A DNA stretch of 64,000 nucleotides from Multivorans sp965232105 (GCA_965232105.1 OZ246956.1:4774001-4838000); one strand, 5' to 3'. Positions 36,866 through 45,903 are shown, counted from the first letter of the stretch. The notes: generated by a model from the letters alone, not told the origin. Made by a program: numbers and translations.

Positions 36866-37903
36866 ATGGTCGCAGGCACAACGTCGACGATCCGACTGGC
36901 GGCAGTTCGTGGTCTCGCAGCCGCGTGCTGGCTGTTGGTCGTGCTGGCTACGACGGCCCACGCGGCCACGGTCAAGGATGCCCGGTCGAAGATGGGGTCA
37001 CGCTTCGAGGTGACGGCGGTTCACGACCAAGAAGCCGTTGCCCGCGAGGCGGTCGAGGCGGCGTGGGCCGAGATCGACCGGCTGGAGGCGATGATCTCGA
37101 GTTGGCGCGAGGACTCCGAGACGTCGGCCGTCAATCGAAGCGCGGGAACCCGTCCGGTGAGGGTCTCGCCGGAGCTGTTCCGGCTGATCCGGCGGGCCGT
37201 CAAGGTCTCGGAGCTGACGGCGGGCGCCTTCGACATCACGTTCGCCGGGGTCGGCGACCTCTGGGACTTCAGGGCGGGCGAGCCGGCGGTTCCGGGCAGG
37301 GAGCGGATCGCCGCCGCGCTCCGGCATGTCGGCTACCGAAGAATCGTCCTGGACGAGGAGCGGGGGACCGTGTTCCTCGACGATCCGGGCGCCCGGATCG
37401 GGTTCGGGGCGATCGGCAAGGGCTACGCGGCGAACCGGGCCGTGTTCGTGCTCAAGGAGCACGGTGTCCGTGGCGGGTTGGTGAGTGCCGGCGGCGACCT
37501 GGTCGCCTTCGGCCGGCGCGAGGACGGCGAGCCGTGGAGCATCGCGATCGCCCATCCCAGGGACCCGAAGCGGATGCTCGCGCGGATACCGCTGACGGAA
37601 CAGGCCGTCGTGACGTCAGGTGACTACGAGCAGTACTTCATCCACGATGGCCGGCGTTACTCGCACATCATCGATCCGCGCACCGGCTGGCCGGCCTCGG
37701 GGCTGCAGGCGGTCACGGTGATCTGCCCGGACGCGGAACTAGCAGACGCGCTGGCCACGGCGGCGTTCGTCCTCGGCCCCGAGGAGGGACTCGCGCTGCT
37801 CGAACGCATGGAGGGCGTGGAAGCCCTGTTCGTGACCGAAACAGGGGAAGTGCGCTCAACGTCCAATGTACGCAGGCATCTGAAGCAGGAGGATCGAGGA
37901 TGA
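36866..37903 (+). CDS. apbE: FAD:protein FMN transferase
   Basis: 345 residues. A signal peptide (AACWLLVVLATTAHAA) leads to an ApbE fold with GSRFEVTAVHDQ, AGAFDITFAGVGDLW, IGFGAIGKGYAANRA, VSAGGDLVAFG and RRYSHIIDPRTGWP, the conserved flavin-transfer motifs. ApbE attaches FMN covalently to Ser/Thr of exported redox proteins. A GTG at 36848 is an alternative start. The next gene overlaps by 4 bp (ATGA) and the cluster ApbE-DUF4266-DUF3570-thioredoxin follows, a combination linked with extracytosolic flavinylation. Confidence 0.93.
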   Translation: MVAGTTSTIRLAAVRGLAAACWLLVVLATTAHAATVKDARSKMGSRFEVTAVHDQEAVAREAVEAAWAEIDRLEAMISSWREDSETSAVNRSAGTRPVRVSPELFRLIRRAVKVSELTAGAFDITFAGVGDLWDFRAGEPAVPGRERIAAALRHVGYRRIVLDEERGTVFLDDPGARIGFGAIGKGYAANRAVFVLKEHGVRGGLVSAGGDLVAFGRREDGEPWSIAIAHPRDPKRMLARIPLTEQAVVTSGDYEQYFIHDGRRYSHIIDPRTGWPASGLQAVTVICPDAELADALATAAFVLGPEEGLALLERMEGVEALFVTETGEVRSTSNVRRHLKQEDRG

Positions 37904-38127
37904 AGAGAGGAACCGGAGCGCTCGCTGTCGTGATCTCCCTGGCCGCCCTGACGATGGGCGGCTGCGCCACGTCGCTCGAGCCCTGGGAGCGGGGCGACCT
38001 CGCGGCCACTCCAATGGCCGTCGGCGACGCCGAGTCACAGCGGCCGGAACGCAGCATCGAGGTCTACCGCGAGGGCGCGGTGGGCGCGAACGGAGGCAAG
38101 TCCGGTGGGGGCTGTGGCTGCACCTGA
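37900..38127 (+). CDS. DUF4266 small lipoprotein
   Basis: 75 residues. Signal peptide with lipobox (ALTMGGC), then SLEPWERGDLAATPMAV, a typical DUF4266 core, and a C-terminal GGGCGC. The paired cysteines at the end could bind metal or form a disulfide with the thioredoxin encoded two genes on. It overlaps the ApbE stop by 4 bp. It may be the flavin acceptor or a maturation partner; the acceptor Ser/Thr motif is not obvious. Confidence 0.85.
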   Translation: MKRGTGALAVVISLAALTMGGCATSLEPWERGDLAATPMAVGDAESQRPERSIEVYREGAVGANGGKSGGGCGCT

Positions 38128-39580
38128 GTCCGGAGCATGCGCGGCAGAGACCGGGTGCGCCGGCCTGCCATCCGTGCGCCCGTCTGACGGGCGCACGGAC
38201 TGGTTCACGGGTGGCGCGAGTCGCGCCACCCGGGTTCTGGCCGGCATCCGGCGCGAAGCGCCGGCTTCTGGACCTTCTGCCGCGCCAGCGGCCGCTTGCC
38301 GGTGGCCATCGCTGCTGCTCGCCGCCCTGGTACTCGCCAGCGCCGGTGCCGGGGCCGGGGCGCAGCAGGCGCCTCAATCGCCGCGGGAAGCTGCGAGCGA
38401 CGGCGACGGTCTCGCCGTCACTTTCCTGTTCAACTACTACGACCAGGACGGCGACCGCTCGCCGGTGACCGGCGGCATCGGCACGGAGGACCTCCAGGTC
38501 GCCGCGCCCACCGTGCTGATCAACTGGCCGGTCAGCGAGAACTGGCGACTCAACTTCGAGGTCGGAGCCGACAGCATCACCTCGGCATCGACCAACAACA
38601 TGGACGTCGACGGGCTTCAGAGCCCGGTTCAGCGGCGCGCCGCCGACGACGATGACGACTACGAAGACGATGATGATGACGACGACGACGAGTACGACGA
38701 ACTCGACGGCACCTCCAGCGCGTCCCTGGTCGATGTCCGCGGCTACCTGAACGCGACGGCCACGCGGTCCTTCGAGCGTTCCTCGGTTTCGCTCTTCACC
38801 GGCTTCTCGGCCGAGTGGGATTACCGCTCCGTGGCGTTCGGCGGCGCCTGGACCTATGACGTGGAGGAGGGTCTGCGCAGCTTTACCGTCGGCCTGAGGC
38901 ACTTCTTCGACATCGTCGACCTGTACGAGATCGACGGCGTGCAGCGCGGTCAGTCGGACCGGGACACGACGGATCTCTCGCTGTCGTTCACCAGCGTCCT
39001 CAGCCGGCGGGCGGTCGGCATGGTGGAGGTGTCGGCGATCGAGCAGTCGGGCTTCCTGTCGACGCCGTTTCACGAGGTCGTCTTCGCGCCCAGCAGTCCC
39101 TTCCCGCGGGGGGAAGTCGTCGCGGAGCGGCTGCCCGACAGCCGCCGCCGCTACTCCGTCGGCCTGGGGCTCAACCACATGATCTCCCGCGGCGTGGTGC
39201 AGCGGCCTCGGCTCCGCTGGTACGAGGACGACTGGAACCTGGAGGCGCAGTCCTTCGACTACGAGGTCCACTTCCGGCTGCCGACCGAGCGCGAGATGTG
39301 GGCGTTCCCGATCCTCCGCTACCACACGCAGAGCGGGACCGACTACTACGGCCGGCCGGGGGACTTCTCCCGGGTCCACGACTTCTACACAGCCGACCCG
39401 GACCTGAGCGAGTTCGATCTGCTGAAGTACGGCTTCGGTATCCGCTTCCAGTTGCCCAGCGTCGTCGGCAGGCGCTTCGAGGACCTGGAGGTGCGACTCA
39501 ACCGCTACGACCGCGACGACGGCTTCGAGGCGGTCACGATCTCCTTCGCGGTGGGCACCCGGTTCTGGGGAGGCCGGTGA
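38105..39580 (+). CDS. DUF3570 outer-membrane-like beta-barrel protein
   Basis: About 491 residues from GTG 38105, or 468 from GTG 38174 inside the repeat. Residues ~25-50 (VRPSDGRTDWFTGGASR) are encoded by the dispersed palindromic element and lie before the hydrophobic signal (SLLLAALVLASAGAGAGA). The mature part has alternating beta strands (VTFLFNYYDQDGDRSPVTGG, LNFEVGADSITSAST, ... FAVGTRFWGG with a C-terminal aromatic-rich strand), as in DUF3570 barrels. An acidic loop near residues 180-200 holds about 18 Asp/Glu. The gene overlaps the preceding DUF4266 gene and the thioredoxin gene. Start unresolved. Confidence 0.82.
   Translation: MGAVAAPESGACAAETGCAGLPSVRPSDGRTDWFTGGASRATRVLAGIRREAPASGPSAAPAAACRWPSLLLAALVLASAGAGAGAQQAPQSPREAASDGDGLAVTFLFNYYDQDGDRSPVTGGIGTEDLQVAAPTVLINWPVSENWRLNFEVGADSITSASTNNMDVDGLQSPVQRRAADDDDDYEDDDDDDDDEYDELDGTSSASLVDVRGYLNATATRSFERSSVSLFTGFSAEWDYRSVAFGGAWTYDVEEGLRSFTVGLRHFFDIVDLYEIDGVQRGQSDRDTTDLSLSFTSVLSRRAVGMVEVSAIEQSGFLSTPFHEVVFAPSSPFPRGEVVAERLPDSRRRYSVGLGLNHMISRGVVQRPRLRWYEDDWNLEAQSFDYEVHFRLPTEREMWAFPILRYHTQSGTDYYGRPGDFSRVHDFYTADPDLSEFDLLKYGFGIRFQLPSVVGRRFEDLEVRLNRYDRDDGFEAVTISFAVGTRFWGGR
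38149..38251 (+). repeat. Full-length copy of dispersed double-hairpin element
   Basis: Starts GACCGGGTGCGCCGGCCTGC, then hairpin CCGTGCGCCCG-TCTGA-CGGGCGCACGG, linker ACTGGTTCAC, hairpin GGGTGGCGCGA-G-TCGCGCCACCC, and ends GGCCGGCATCCGG. Nearly identical over about 100 bp to 28531-28632 in the other orientation. It supplies in-frame codons, and probably a start codon, to the DUF3570 gene. Confidence 0.85.
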
Positions 39581-40029
39581 AGCTGTTCGCCGTCCTGGCG
39601 GCGCTGGCGCTAGCCTCTCCGTTGCCGGCCGTCGCCGCCGACGACGCGCTCGACCTGCTGACCGCGCCGTCCGACACGTACACCGTCCTCGACTTCGCGG
39701 CGTCCTGGTGTACCCCGTGCTATCGCGCCCTGCCCCGGCTACAGGCGCTGGCGCGGGAACTGCCGGACCTGCGCGTCGTCGTCGTCAGCGTCGACGAGAC
39801 CGAGCGCGGCCGCGACCGCCTGGTGCGCGAACTCGACCTGGAGCTGGAGGTCGTCTGGGACGGCGACCACGCCCTGATCTCGAAGCTCGCCCCGGAGGCC
39901 TTCCCCGCAACCTACGTCCTGGACCCGAGCGGGGAGGTCGTCTACTCCCACCTGGGCTACGACCCGAAGGTCTTCGACGAGTTCGCGGAGGTCCTTCGCG
40001 GCCTGCAGCGCTCCCTTCAGTCGCCCTGA
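39577..40029 (+). CDS. Thioredoxin-like (TlpA/ResA-type) exported protein
   Basis: 150 residues. GTG 39577 overlaps the upstream stop. Signal peptide (LFAVLAALALASPLPAVAA), then a thioredoxin fold with the active site Cys-Thr-Pro-Cys (FAASWCTPCYRALP) and the cis-proline segment FPATYVLDPSGEV. It should reduce or form disulfides outside the cytoplasm. As the last gene of the ApbE cluster it may keep cysteines of the DUF4266 lipoprotein or a cytochrome reduced. Its 3' end runs 13 bp past the convergent STAS gene's stop. Confidence 0.92.
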   Translation: MKLFAVLAALALASPLPAVAADDALDLLTAPSDTYTVLDFAASWCTPCYRALPRLQALARELPDLRVVVVSVDETERGRDRLVRELDLELEVVWDGDHALISKLAPEAFPATYVLDPSGEVVYSHLGYDPKVFDEFAEVLRGLQRSLQSP

Positions 40030-40355
40030 ACCGCAGCCACCGCGGCGTCGCGGTCCGCCACGATGTTCACGATCAGGCTGAAGCCGCTGACTTCGAACAG
40101 TTCCTTCACCTCGTCGTTCAGACCGCACACCGCGAAGCGTCCGTCCTTCGCCTGCAGGTCCCTCGCCACGACCAGCACCACCCGGAGGCCCGCGCTGCTC
40201 ATGTAGCGGGTCCGGCTCAGATCGAGGACCACGTCCTCCGCACCCTTTGCGATGGAGGACATCATCGCCTGCTCCAGGTTCGGCGCGGCGGCGGCGTCGA
40301 CGCGCCCCTCCGGGGCCCAGACGACCACGTCGCCTATCTTCGTGCTCTCGATCAC
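40017..40355 (-). CDS. STAS-domain anti-sigma factor antagonist
   Basis: 112 residues from GTG 40355, chosen over 40415 because the longer frame overlaps the upstream gene's coding end. VVVWAPEGRVDAAAAPNLEQ and VVLDLSRTRYMSSAGLRVVL are the STAS core; the Ser-Ser in MSSAGL is the phosphorylatable site of SpoIIAA-like proteins. Unphosphorylated STAS proteins bind their anti-sigma kinase. The permease two genes upstream carries a HATPase-like C-terminus that could be its partner. Confidence 0.87.
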   Translation of the reverse strand: MIESTKIGDVVVWAPEGRVDAAAAPNLEQAMMSSIAKGAEDVVLDLSRTRYMSSAGLRVVLVVARDLQAKDGRFAVCGLNDEVKELFEVSGFSLIVNIVADRDAAVAAVQGD

Positions 40356-40374
40356 GCCAAGTACTCTCCTGGTC

Positions 40375-41052
40375 TCAATAGAAGGGGTGGTGAGCCGTCG
40401 CCGTCGCGGCGGCAATGTCCTGAACGGATTTCTGGATCGCCCGGCTCATCGCCTGGCCGATCAGATCGAAGCCGCGGACCAACTCGATGCGCGCCGCCGC
40501 GTGCCGCAGTTCCTGCGGACTGAGAATGACCTGGAAGGCGTTCGAGGCGTCGGCCAGACAGATCAGCGCGACGTCTCTCGGCGCCGGAATCCGGTCGCTC
40601 AACAGGACGTCCAGAATCCGGAGCTTGACCTCCCGCTCCTCCCGGTCATCGACCATCGGGTAGCGGCGGCTGCCGAACACCCACAGGAAGTTCCGATCCT
40701 CGACCCGGAGAATCCCGCGCTCCACGAGGCGCTTGAGCGCCGCTTCCTGGATCTCCTTGCTCCGGGCCGAGAGCCGGACCACCCAGGTACGGGGGTCGGC
40801 CTCGTCCTCGGCGCCGGCGATCTCCGCCAGCGGGCCGTCCAGGATCGCCTCGCCAACCGGTGTCGCGTCGACGACGACCATCTTCTGCAGGTCACTGTCG
40901 AGCCGCCCGCGCAGCGCGAGGTCCATCAGGATGGCGCCCGCGATGAGCAGTTCCATCACGTTCGGCGCGACCCGCTTCATCGCGCCGGTGTCGTCGTCCA
41001 GGAGGAGGAGCAGGATCTCCTCGACGAATGTCAGGTGGGGGCCTTCGTTCAC
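40375..41052 (-). CDS. GPP34 family (GOLPH3/Vps74-like) phosphoprotein
   Basis: 225 residues. LTFVEEILLLLLDDDTGAM, ELLIAGAILMDLALRGRLDSD and ILRVEDRNFLWVFGSRRYPM follow the GPP34 pattern seen in eukaryotic GOLPH3 and in bacterial homologues. The eukaryotic protein binds phosphoinositides on Golgi membranes; bacterial functions are unknown. It lies 19 bp before the STAS gene on the same strand and 75 bp after the permease gene, so a signalling or membrane-linked operon is likely. Start ATG 41052. Confidence 0.87.
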   Translation of the reverse strand: MNEGPHLTFVEEILLLLLDDDTGAMKRVAPNVMELLIAGAILMDLALRGRLDSDLQKMVVVDATPVGEAILDGPLAEIAGAEDEADPRTWVVRLSARSKEIQEAALKRLVERGILRVEDRNFLWVFGSRRYPMVDDREEREVKLRILDVLLSDRIPAPRDVALICLADASNAFQVILSPQELRHAAARIELVRGFDLIGQAMSRAIQKSVQDIAAATATAHHPFY

Positions 41053-41127
41053 TTCGTTCGGGGCTTTCGACGTGGTTTGGTCGGCGCGAAACCGCTTGTG
41101 TGCATCCTACAATGCCAACGAGCGCCG

Positions 41128-42906
41128 TCAGATTCCGACCGTGTCGACCTGCCCGCTCGCTTCCTTGACGTCGCTGCTCACGGTGACGGTGAGCACGTCC
41201 GTGTCGTGGTACTGCTGGTGCTGCACCGAGGACGCGAAGTGACGGAGAAGGCGCAACGAGAGTTCGTTCTCGATCGGCGCCGGCGCTTCGGGAGCCATCA
41301 GAACCAGGCGATCCTCGATGTTCCTGCCGCCCGGCGCCGCGACGAACTCGAGTTCGGCCGTCTGCCGGTCGACGCGAGCGAGGAGGAGCAGCCGTCGCTT
41401 CGCGCCGCCGTCCCGTTCCTCGTCACTGCCCAGCAGACTGAGCAGGGCTTCTTCGCCTGCCGAACGCAGGCGTTCCGCGGCCTCGCTGCTCCAGCGCGCC
41501 CGCGTGGCCTGGGCGCCCAGGAAGCGGCCGATCCCGGCAGCGGACGCGGAATTCACCTCGGTTTCCAGGCGGCGGCGGCGCGGCCTGGTCAGCTCGAGGA
41601 ACGCGGTCAGGCAGATCGCGGTGAGACCTCCCGCCGTCATGCCGTTGCCGAGGATCGACGCAGCCCAACCAGTGAGCTGATCGGCGAAGATCAGGTCGTT
41701 CTCGAAGCCGACGCCGATCCAGAACGAGACGCCGATCACCAGGGCCTTCCGGTAGTCGATCCCCCCGTGGCCGGCGATGCGGGCGCCGAGCACGAACAGA
41801 ATGGCGACCAGCACCAGAACGTAGGCGCCGACTACCGGGCCGGGAATCGCCAGCACCAGCGCCAGCGCCTTGGGCAGGAAGGCGAGGCCGATGAAGATGA
41901 TCCCGATCCACATCCCGACCCGGCGCGAGGCCACGCCCGTGAGCTCGGTGACCGAGATGCTGCTCGAGTACGTCGTGTTCGGCACGGTGCCGGCCAGGCC
42001 CGAGAGCAGGTTGCCCAGCCCGTCGGCAGCGACGGCGCCCTGCACCGCCCGGTAGTCCGGCGCCCGCGGCGCCCGCCAGGAGACCCGCTGGATGCCGACC
42101 GCGTCGCCGATCGTCTCGACGGCGCCGATCAGCGTCACGATGATGAAGCCCGGCAGCAACGCCCAGAAGGCCGGGCCGAAGGACAGGTCGAACCCGGGCC
42201 AGCCTCCCGCGGGAGCACCGATCCAGGCGGCCCCGGCGACCTGACCGAAGTCGTAGAGCCCGAGCGGCACGGCGACGATCGAGCCGGACACGACGCCCGC
42301 GACCGGCGCCCACAACCTCCAGATGCCGCTGGCCCAGAGGCCGAACCCGGCCATCACCACGATCGCCACGGTGAACGTGATCGGACCGGCGGCCGAGGAA
42401 GCCCCCTCGGGAATCAGGGTCAACTGCTCGAAGACGATCGGCATGACGCTGACCGAGATCAGCATGATCACCGTGCCGGTGACGGTCGTCGTGAACAGCC
42501 TTCGCAGCAGCAACAGGCGCGCCGAGAGAAGGAACTGGAACAGCGAGGAGACGATGACCAGTTTCGCGAGCAGTACCGGACCGCCCGCGCTCAGGGCCGC
42601 GATGCTGACGGCGATGAACGCGCCCGAGGTTCCCATGAGCAGGATGTAGCCGGCCCCTATGCGCCATAGCCGCCGCGCCTGCAGGATCGTCGTGATGCCG
42701 CTGACGAAGATCGCCCCGAACACGGCCCATGACAGGTACTCGTCGCTGCCGCCGGCGGCGCGGACGATGATGGCCGGGGTCAGCACGATCCCGGCGACGC
42801 ACAGCGTCGCGTACTGCAGACCCATCGTCGCCGCGAGGACCGCCGGCGTCTTCTCGTCCGCTTCGTAGCGGATGGCCGAGGAAGGGCCCGTCGAGGAAGC
42901 AGTCAC
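41128..42906 (-). CDS. NCS2-type xanthine/uracil permease with C-terminal HATPase-like extension
   Basis: 592 residues; GTG 42906 shares a base with the upstream stop. The first 440 residues hold about 14 helices with NCS2 features (GIVLTPAIIVRAAGG, FIIVTLIGAVETIGDAVGIQ, GLAGTVPNTTYSSSISVTELTGVASR). The Gln/Glu substrate motif is seen as VETIGD. The last 130 residues (WSSEAAERLRSAGEEALLSL, then RRLLLLARVDRQTAELEFV) resemble a degenerate histidine-kinase-like ATPase of the anti-sigma type. A transporter fused to an anti-sigma-like domain next to a STAS gene suggests transport-linked signalling. Confidence 0.88.
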   Translation of the reverse strand: MTASSTGPSSAIRYEADEKTPAVLAATMGLQYATLCVAGIVLTPAIIVRAAGGSDEYLSWAVFGAIFVSGITTILQARRLWRIGAGYILLMGTSGAFIAVSIAALSAGGPVLLAKLVIVSSLFQFLLSARLLLLRRLFTTTVTGTVIMLISVSVMPIVFEQLTLIPEGASSAAGPITFTVAIVVMAGFGLWASGIWRLWAPVAGVVSGSIVAVPLGLYDFGQVAGAAWIGAPAGGWPGFDLSFGPAFWALLPGFIIVTLIGAVETIGDAVGIQRVSWRAPRAPDYRAVQGAVAADGLGNLLSGLAGTVPNTTYSSSISVTELTGVASRRVGMWIGIIFIGLAFLPKALALVLAIPGPVVGAYVLVLVAILFVLGARIAGHGGIDYRKALVIGVSFWIGVGFENDLIFADQLTGWAASILGNGMTAGGLTAICLTAFLELTRPRRRRLETEVNSASAAGIGRFLGAQATRARWSSEAAERLRSAGEEALLSLLGSDEERDGGAKRRLLLLARVDRQTAELEFVAAPGGRNIEDRLVLMAPEAPAPIENELSLRLLRHFASSVQHQQYHDTDVLTVTVSSDVKEASGQVDTVGI

Positions 42907-43991
42907 TATTGGTACAACGCCGCGTCGGGCCGCCACGGAGAGCGCTGCCCCGCATAGACCGGCGATCCCTTGCGGAAGTGGGAGGCCTCCTCGAGCGTCT
43001 CGACGAAGGGCATCTGCCGCGGATAGAGATCGTCCTCGCCGCGCGGCCGCGGCCCGGCCTTGGACACATGGCCCCAGAGCGGATGGCCGACGACCTCCTC
43101 CGCGATCCAGGCCGCCTCGATCAGCTTGTCGAGCTTGTAGCCGGTCTCGATCCCGAGTTCATGGCAGAAGTCGACGAAGTCCTCCGTCGGAACGTGACCG
43201 GCGGCCCGGCCGTTGCCGCAGTAGGGGCAGCCTCCCATGCCGCCAATCGACGTGTCGAACTCGCGCACGCCGAGTTTCAGCGCCTCGTAGTAGCTGGCCA
43301 CCGAGGCGCCGCGGGTGTTGTGCAGGTGGCAGTGGAAATCGGTGATCTCCGGCCAACGCTCCCGGATCGCGACGATCGTCTCCCGCACGGTATGCGGCAT
43401 GTTCCAGCCCATCGCCTCGATGATCGAGCATCGGGTGACCGGTAGACCCTTCTCATGCCATCGGTCGATCATCAGCGCCAGCAGGTCGAGTCGCTGCTCG
43501 AGCGTGAACGGACCTTCGAAGTTCGAGCCGAAGGGATTGCCGATCGCCACCGCGCCCGACTCCGCCCCGCCCGCCAGGGCCCGTTCGATCGCCGCCGGAA
43601 TGCGCTCGATCTGCTGGGCCTGCGTCGCGTTGTAGTTGCGGCGGGCGAAGGTGTCGCACAACTCGACGTGGGTCCCGATCCGGCGCTGCCGCACATCGAG
43701 CTTCGGATACCAGCGGTCCGCACGCTCGAACCCGATCTGGTTGAAGATCGCCGCGGTGTAGCGCACGCCCGGCTTGGGCACGAAGCGCTCGGCGATCTCG
43801 TCGATACAGGCCATCTGGGGGGTCCACTTCGGGTGTGCATAGGACCCGATCGAGATGACCTTGGCGCCCGTTTCTCCCAGGGCGTCGAGCAGCCTCAGCT
43901 TCTCCGACACCGGGATGTCGGCGCTCTCGATCTGCAGCCCTTCCCTCATCGTGTCGTCCGTGATCGTCACGGACTTCGGCAGTTGGCCCAT
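42906..43991 (-). CDS. HMG-CoA-lyase-like / pyruvate carboxyltransferase TIM-barrel enzyme
   Basis: 361 residues. The metal-binding opening ITDDTMREGLQIES and the His-x-His pair in DFHCHLHNTRG are those of the DRE-TIM metallolyase family (HMG-CoA lyase, homocitrate/isopropylmalate synthase). GGMGGCPYCGNGRAAGHVPTED carries the glycine- and cysteine-containing loop typical of HMG-CoA lyases. It probably cleaves or forms a C-C bond next to a carboxylate. It is translationally coupled to the permease gene, so it may act on an imported acid. Exact substrate unknown. Confidence 0.88.
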   Translation of the reverse strand: MGQLPKSVTITDDTMREGLQIESADIPVSEKLRLLDALGETGAKVISIGSYAHPKWTPQMACIDEIAERFVPKPGVRYTAAIFNQIGFERADRWYPKLDVRQRRIGTHVELCDTFARRNYNATQAQQIERIPAAIERALAGGAESGAVAIGNPFGSNFEGPFTLEQRLDLLALMIDRWHEKGLPVTRCSIIEAMGWNMPHTVRETIVAIRERWPEITDFHCHLHNTRGASVASYYEALKLGVREFDTSIGGMGGCPYCGNGRAAGHVPTEDFVDFCHELGIETGYKLDKLIEAAWIAEEVVGHPLWGHVSKAGPRPRGEDDLYPRQMPFVETLEEASHFRKGSPVYAGQRSPWRPDAALYQ

Positions 43992-44130
43992 CGGCAGATA
44001 CCTCCGCCCGCCCTCAGGAGCAGGCTTCTCGTGGAACGGGTCGCGGCCTACCCTATCTCCGGCAACGGCAGTTCGGAAGGCGGTTCGACGCGGTCAGCGG
44101 AACTCGGCCGCCGTGTGTCAGGATCCGCCC

Positions 44131-45903
44131 GTGCGCGGTCGCCTGCTCCCGTATCTGGTGCTCTGCGCAATCGCGCTGGCCGTCCTGCTGCCCGGAATCG
44201 GCAGCCGCGACCTCTGGAACCCCGACGAGCCGCGCTACGCGGAGGTCGCGCGGGAGATGCTCGAGCCGCCGCTGGCCCTCGAGCACTTCTTCGTGCCGCG
44301 CCTGAACGGCGAGACCTACGCCCACAAGCCGCCGCTCCACTTCTGGAACATCGCGTTCTTCGGCACGCTTCGCGGCGGCGTCGACGAGGTGGCCGCGAGG
44401 TTGCCGTCCTTCTTCGCCGGCGTCGGTTCCGTTCTCGTCGTCTTCGCGCTCGCGGGCCGACTCTTCGGCCGGGCAACCGCCTGGCTCGCGGCGCCGGTTT
44501 TCCTGACCTCGGCCCTGGTCATGTGGAACGCCCGTGTCGGGCAGATCGACATGACGCTCACGTTCCTCGAACTGCTCGCGATCCTGTTCTGGGCCCGGGG
44601 GTACTTCGCAACCGGCGACGGGCCGGCCCGGCGCCGGGGCGCCTGGCCGAGCCTCGGGTTCTTCGCCTGCGCCGGCCTGGCCACGCTGGCCAAGGGTCCG
44701 GTGGGGCTGATCGTGCCTCTGCTCGCGGTCACCCTGTTCCTCGCCTTCGAGCGCGACCGCGCCGGCTTCGCCGAGCTGCGGTTCGGCCGCGGACTGCTGC
44801 TGTGGGCCGCCATCGTCCTGGTCTGGTTCGGCCCCGCGGTGTGGATGGCCGGCCGGTCGTACTTCGATGCCCTCTTGCTCGACCAGACCCTGTCCCGCTA
44901 CGCCGCCGGCGTGTACCACCCGAAGCCCTGGCACTACTACTTCCAGACCCTGCCCGGGACATTCGCTCCCTGGACGCTGCTGGCCCCGGTCGCGATCCAT
45001 GCCGCCTTCCGGCGCTCCCGCGAGGAGCCTGAAAGCCGCCAGGCCCGGGCGGTCCGGTTCCTCCTGATCTGGATCGCCAGCACCTTCGTGTTCTTCAGCC
45101 TTTCCGGCGGCAAGCGCACCGTCTACCTGCTGGCGCTAGCGGCGCCCCTGGCGATGCTCACCGCTTACGGCGTGCTGCTCATCCGGGATCGCTGGCCGCG
45201 CTACCGGGCGGCCTTCCTGGCTTCCGCGGCGTCGGTTCCCGTGCTGTTCGGAATCGTCGTCGCGGCGTTTCCGGTGGCGGCCCGCGACCTGCCGGAAGGC
45301 GCGCTCCCGGACGGCACGATCGTCGGACTCCAGGTCCTCGCCGCGCTACCCTTGATCGCCGGCCTGGCGGGCCTCTGGCTGGCGGCGCGGCGGCGCCCCG
45401 ATCTGCTGATAGCCTGCCTCGCAACCGGCCTCGGACTCGCCATGTCGGCCACCGCCGTGCGGTACCTGCCGTTGGGCGACGCCTTCAAGTCGGCGCGTGC
45501 CCTTTCGCGCGATCTCGTCCAGTGGGCTGAAGCCGACGAGCCGTACGCGATCTACCCTGTTCCCGATGCCGCGTTCCTGTTCTACACCCGGCGCTTCGCG
45601 GTTGACCTTCACGGCGGCACCCAGGCGCACGATCAGGGTGACGAGGAGGCGCTGCGCCGGTTCGCGGCACGCACCGACAAACCGATCTGGCTGCTCATCG
45701 AACGAGACAACCTCGACGCTCTGGACCCTCCGATCGAGCTGATCGAAGTGAGCCGGGATCACGATCCGCGGCAGGGCCACGTCCTGCTGACCACGCCGGA
45801 AGCAGCCGCCCGGGTATCGCGGCTGCGGAGTAGTCGACGTCAACCACGGCTGGAGCGAGTGCCGCGGCCGCGCCTCGCGGCCTTCTCAGAACCGGAACGA
45901 TGA
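44131..45903 (+). CDS. Glycosyltransferase family 39 (ArnT/PMT-like) membrane protein
   Basis: 590 residues from GTG 44131. The first periplasmic loop has the catalytic-type acidic motif SRDLWNPDEPRYAEVAREML, followed by KPPLHFWNIAFFGT and many helices, as in ArnT and protein-mannosyltransferase-like GT39 enzymes. These transfer sugars from polyprenyl phosphate to lipids or proteins outside the inner membrane. The frame is open further upstream to 43855, but homology begins just after 44131. It overlaps the next gene by 4 bp (ATGA). The soluble C-terminus (PIWLLIERDNLDALDPPIEL) is normal for the family. Confidence 0.9.
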   Translation: MRGRLLPYLVLCAIALAVLLPGIGSRDLWNPDEPRYAEVAREMLEPPLALEHFFVPRLNGETYAHKPPLHFWNIAFFGTLRGGVDEVAARLPSFFAGVGSVLVVFALAGRLFGRATAWLAAPVFLTSALVMWNARVGQIDMTLTFLELLAILFWARGYFATGDGPARRRGAWPSLGFFACAGLATLAKGPVGLIVPLLAVTLFLAFERDRAGFAELRFGRGLLLWAAIVLVWFGPAVWMAGRSYFDALLLDQTLSRYAAGVYHPKPWHYYFQTLPGTFAPWTLLAPVAIHAAFRRSREEPESRQARAVRFLLIWIASTFVFFSLSGGKRTVYLLALAAPLAMLTAYGVLLIRDRWPRYRAAFLASAASVPVLFGIVVAAFPVAARDLPEGALPDGTIVGLQVLAALPLIAGLAGLWLAARRRPDLLIACLATGLGLAMSATAVRYLPLGDAFKSARALSRDLVQWAEADEPYAIYPVPDAAFLFYTRRFAVDLHGGTQAHDQGDEEALRRFAARTDKPIWLLIERDNLDALDPPIELIEVSRDHDPRQGHVLLTTPEAAARVSRLRSSRRQPRLERVPRPRLAAFSEPER

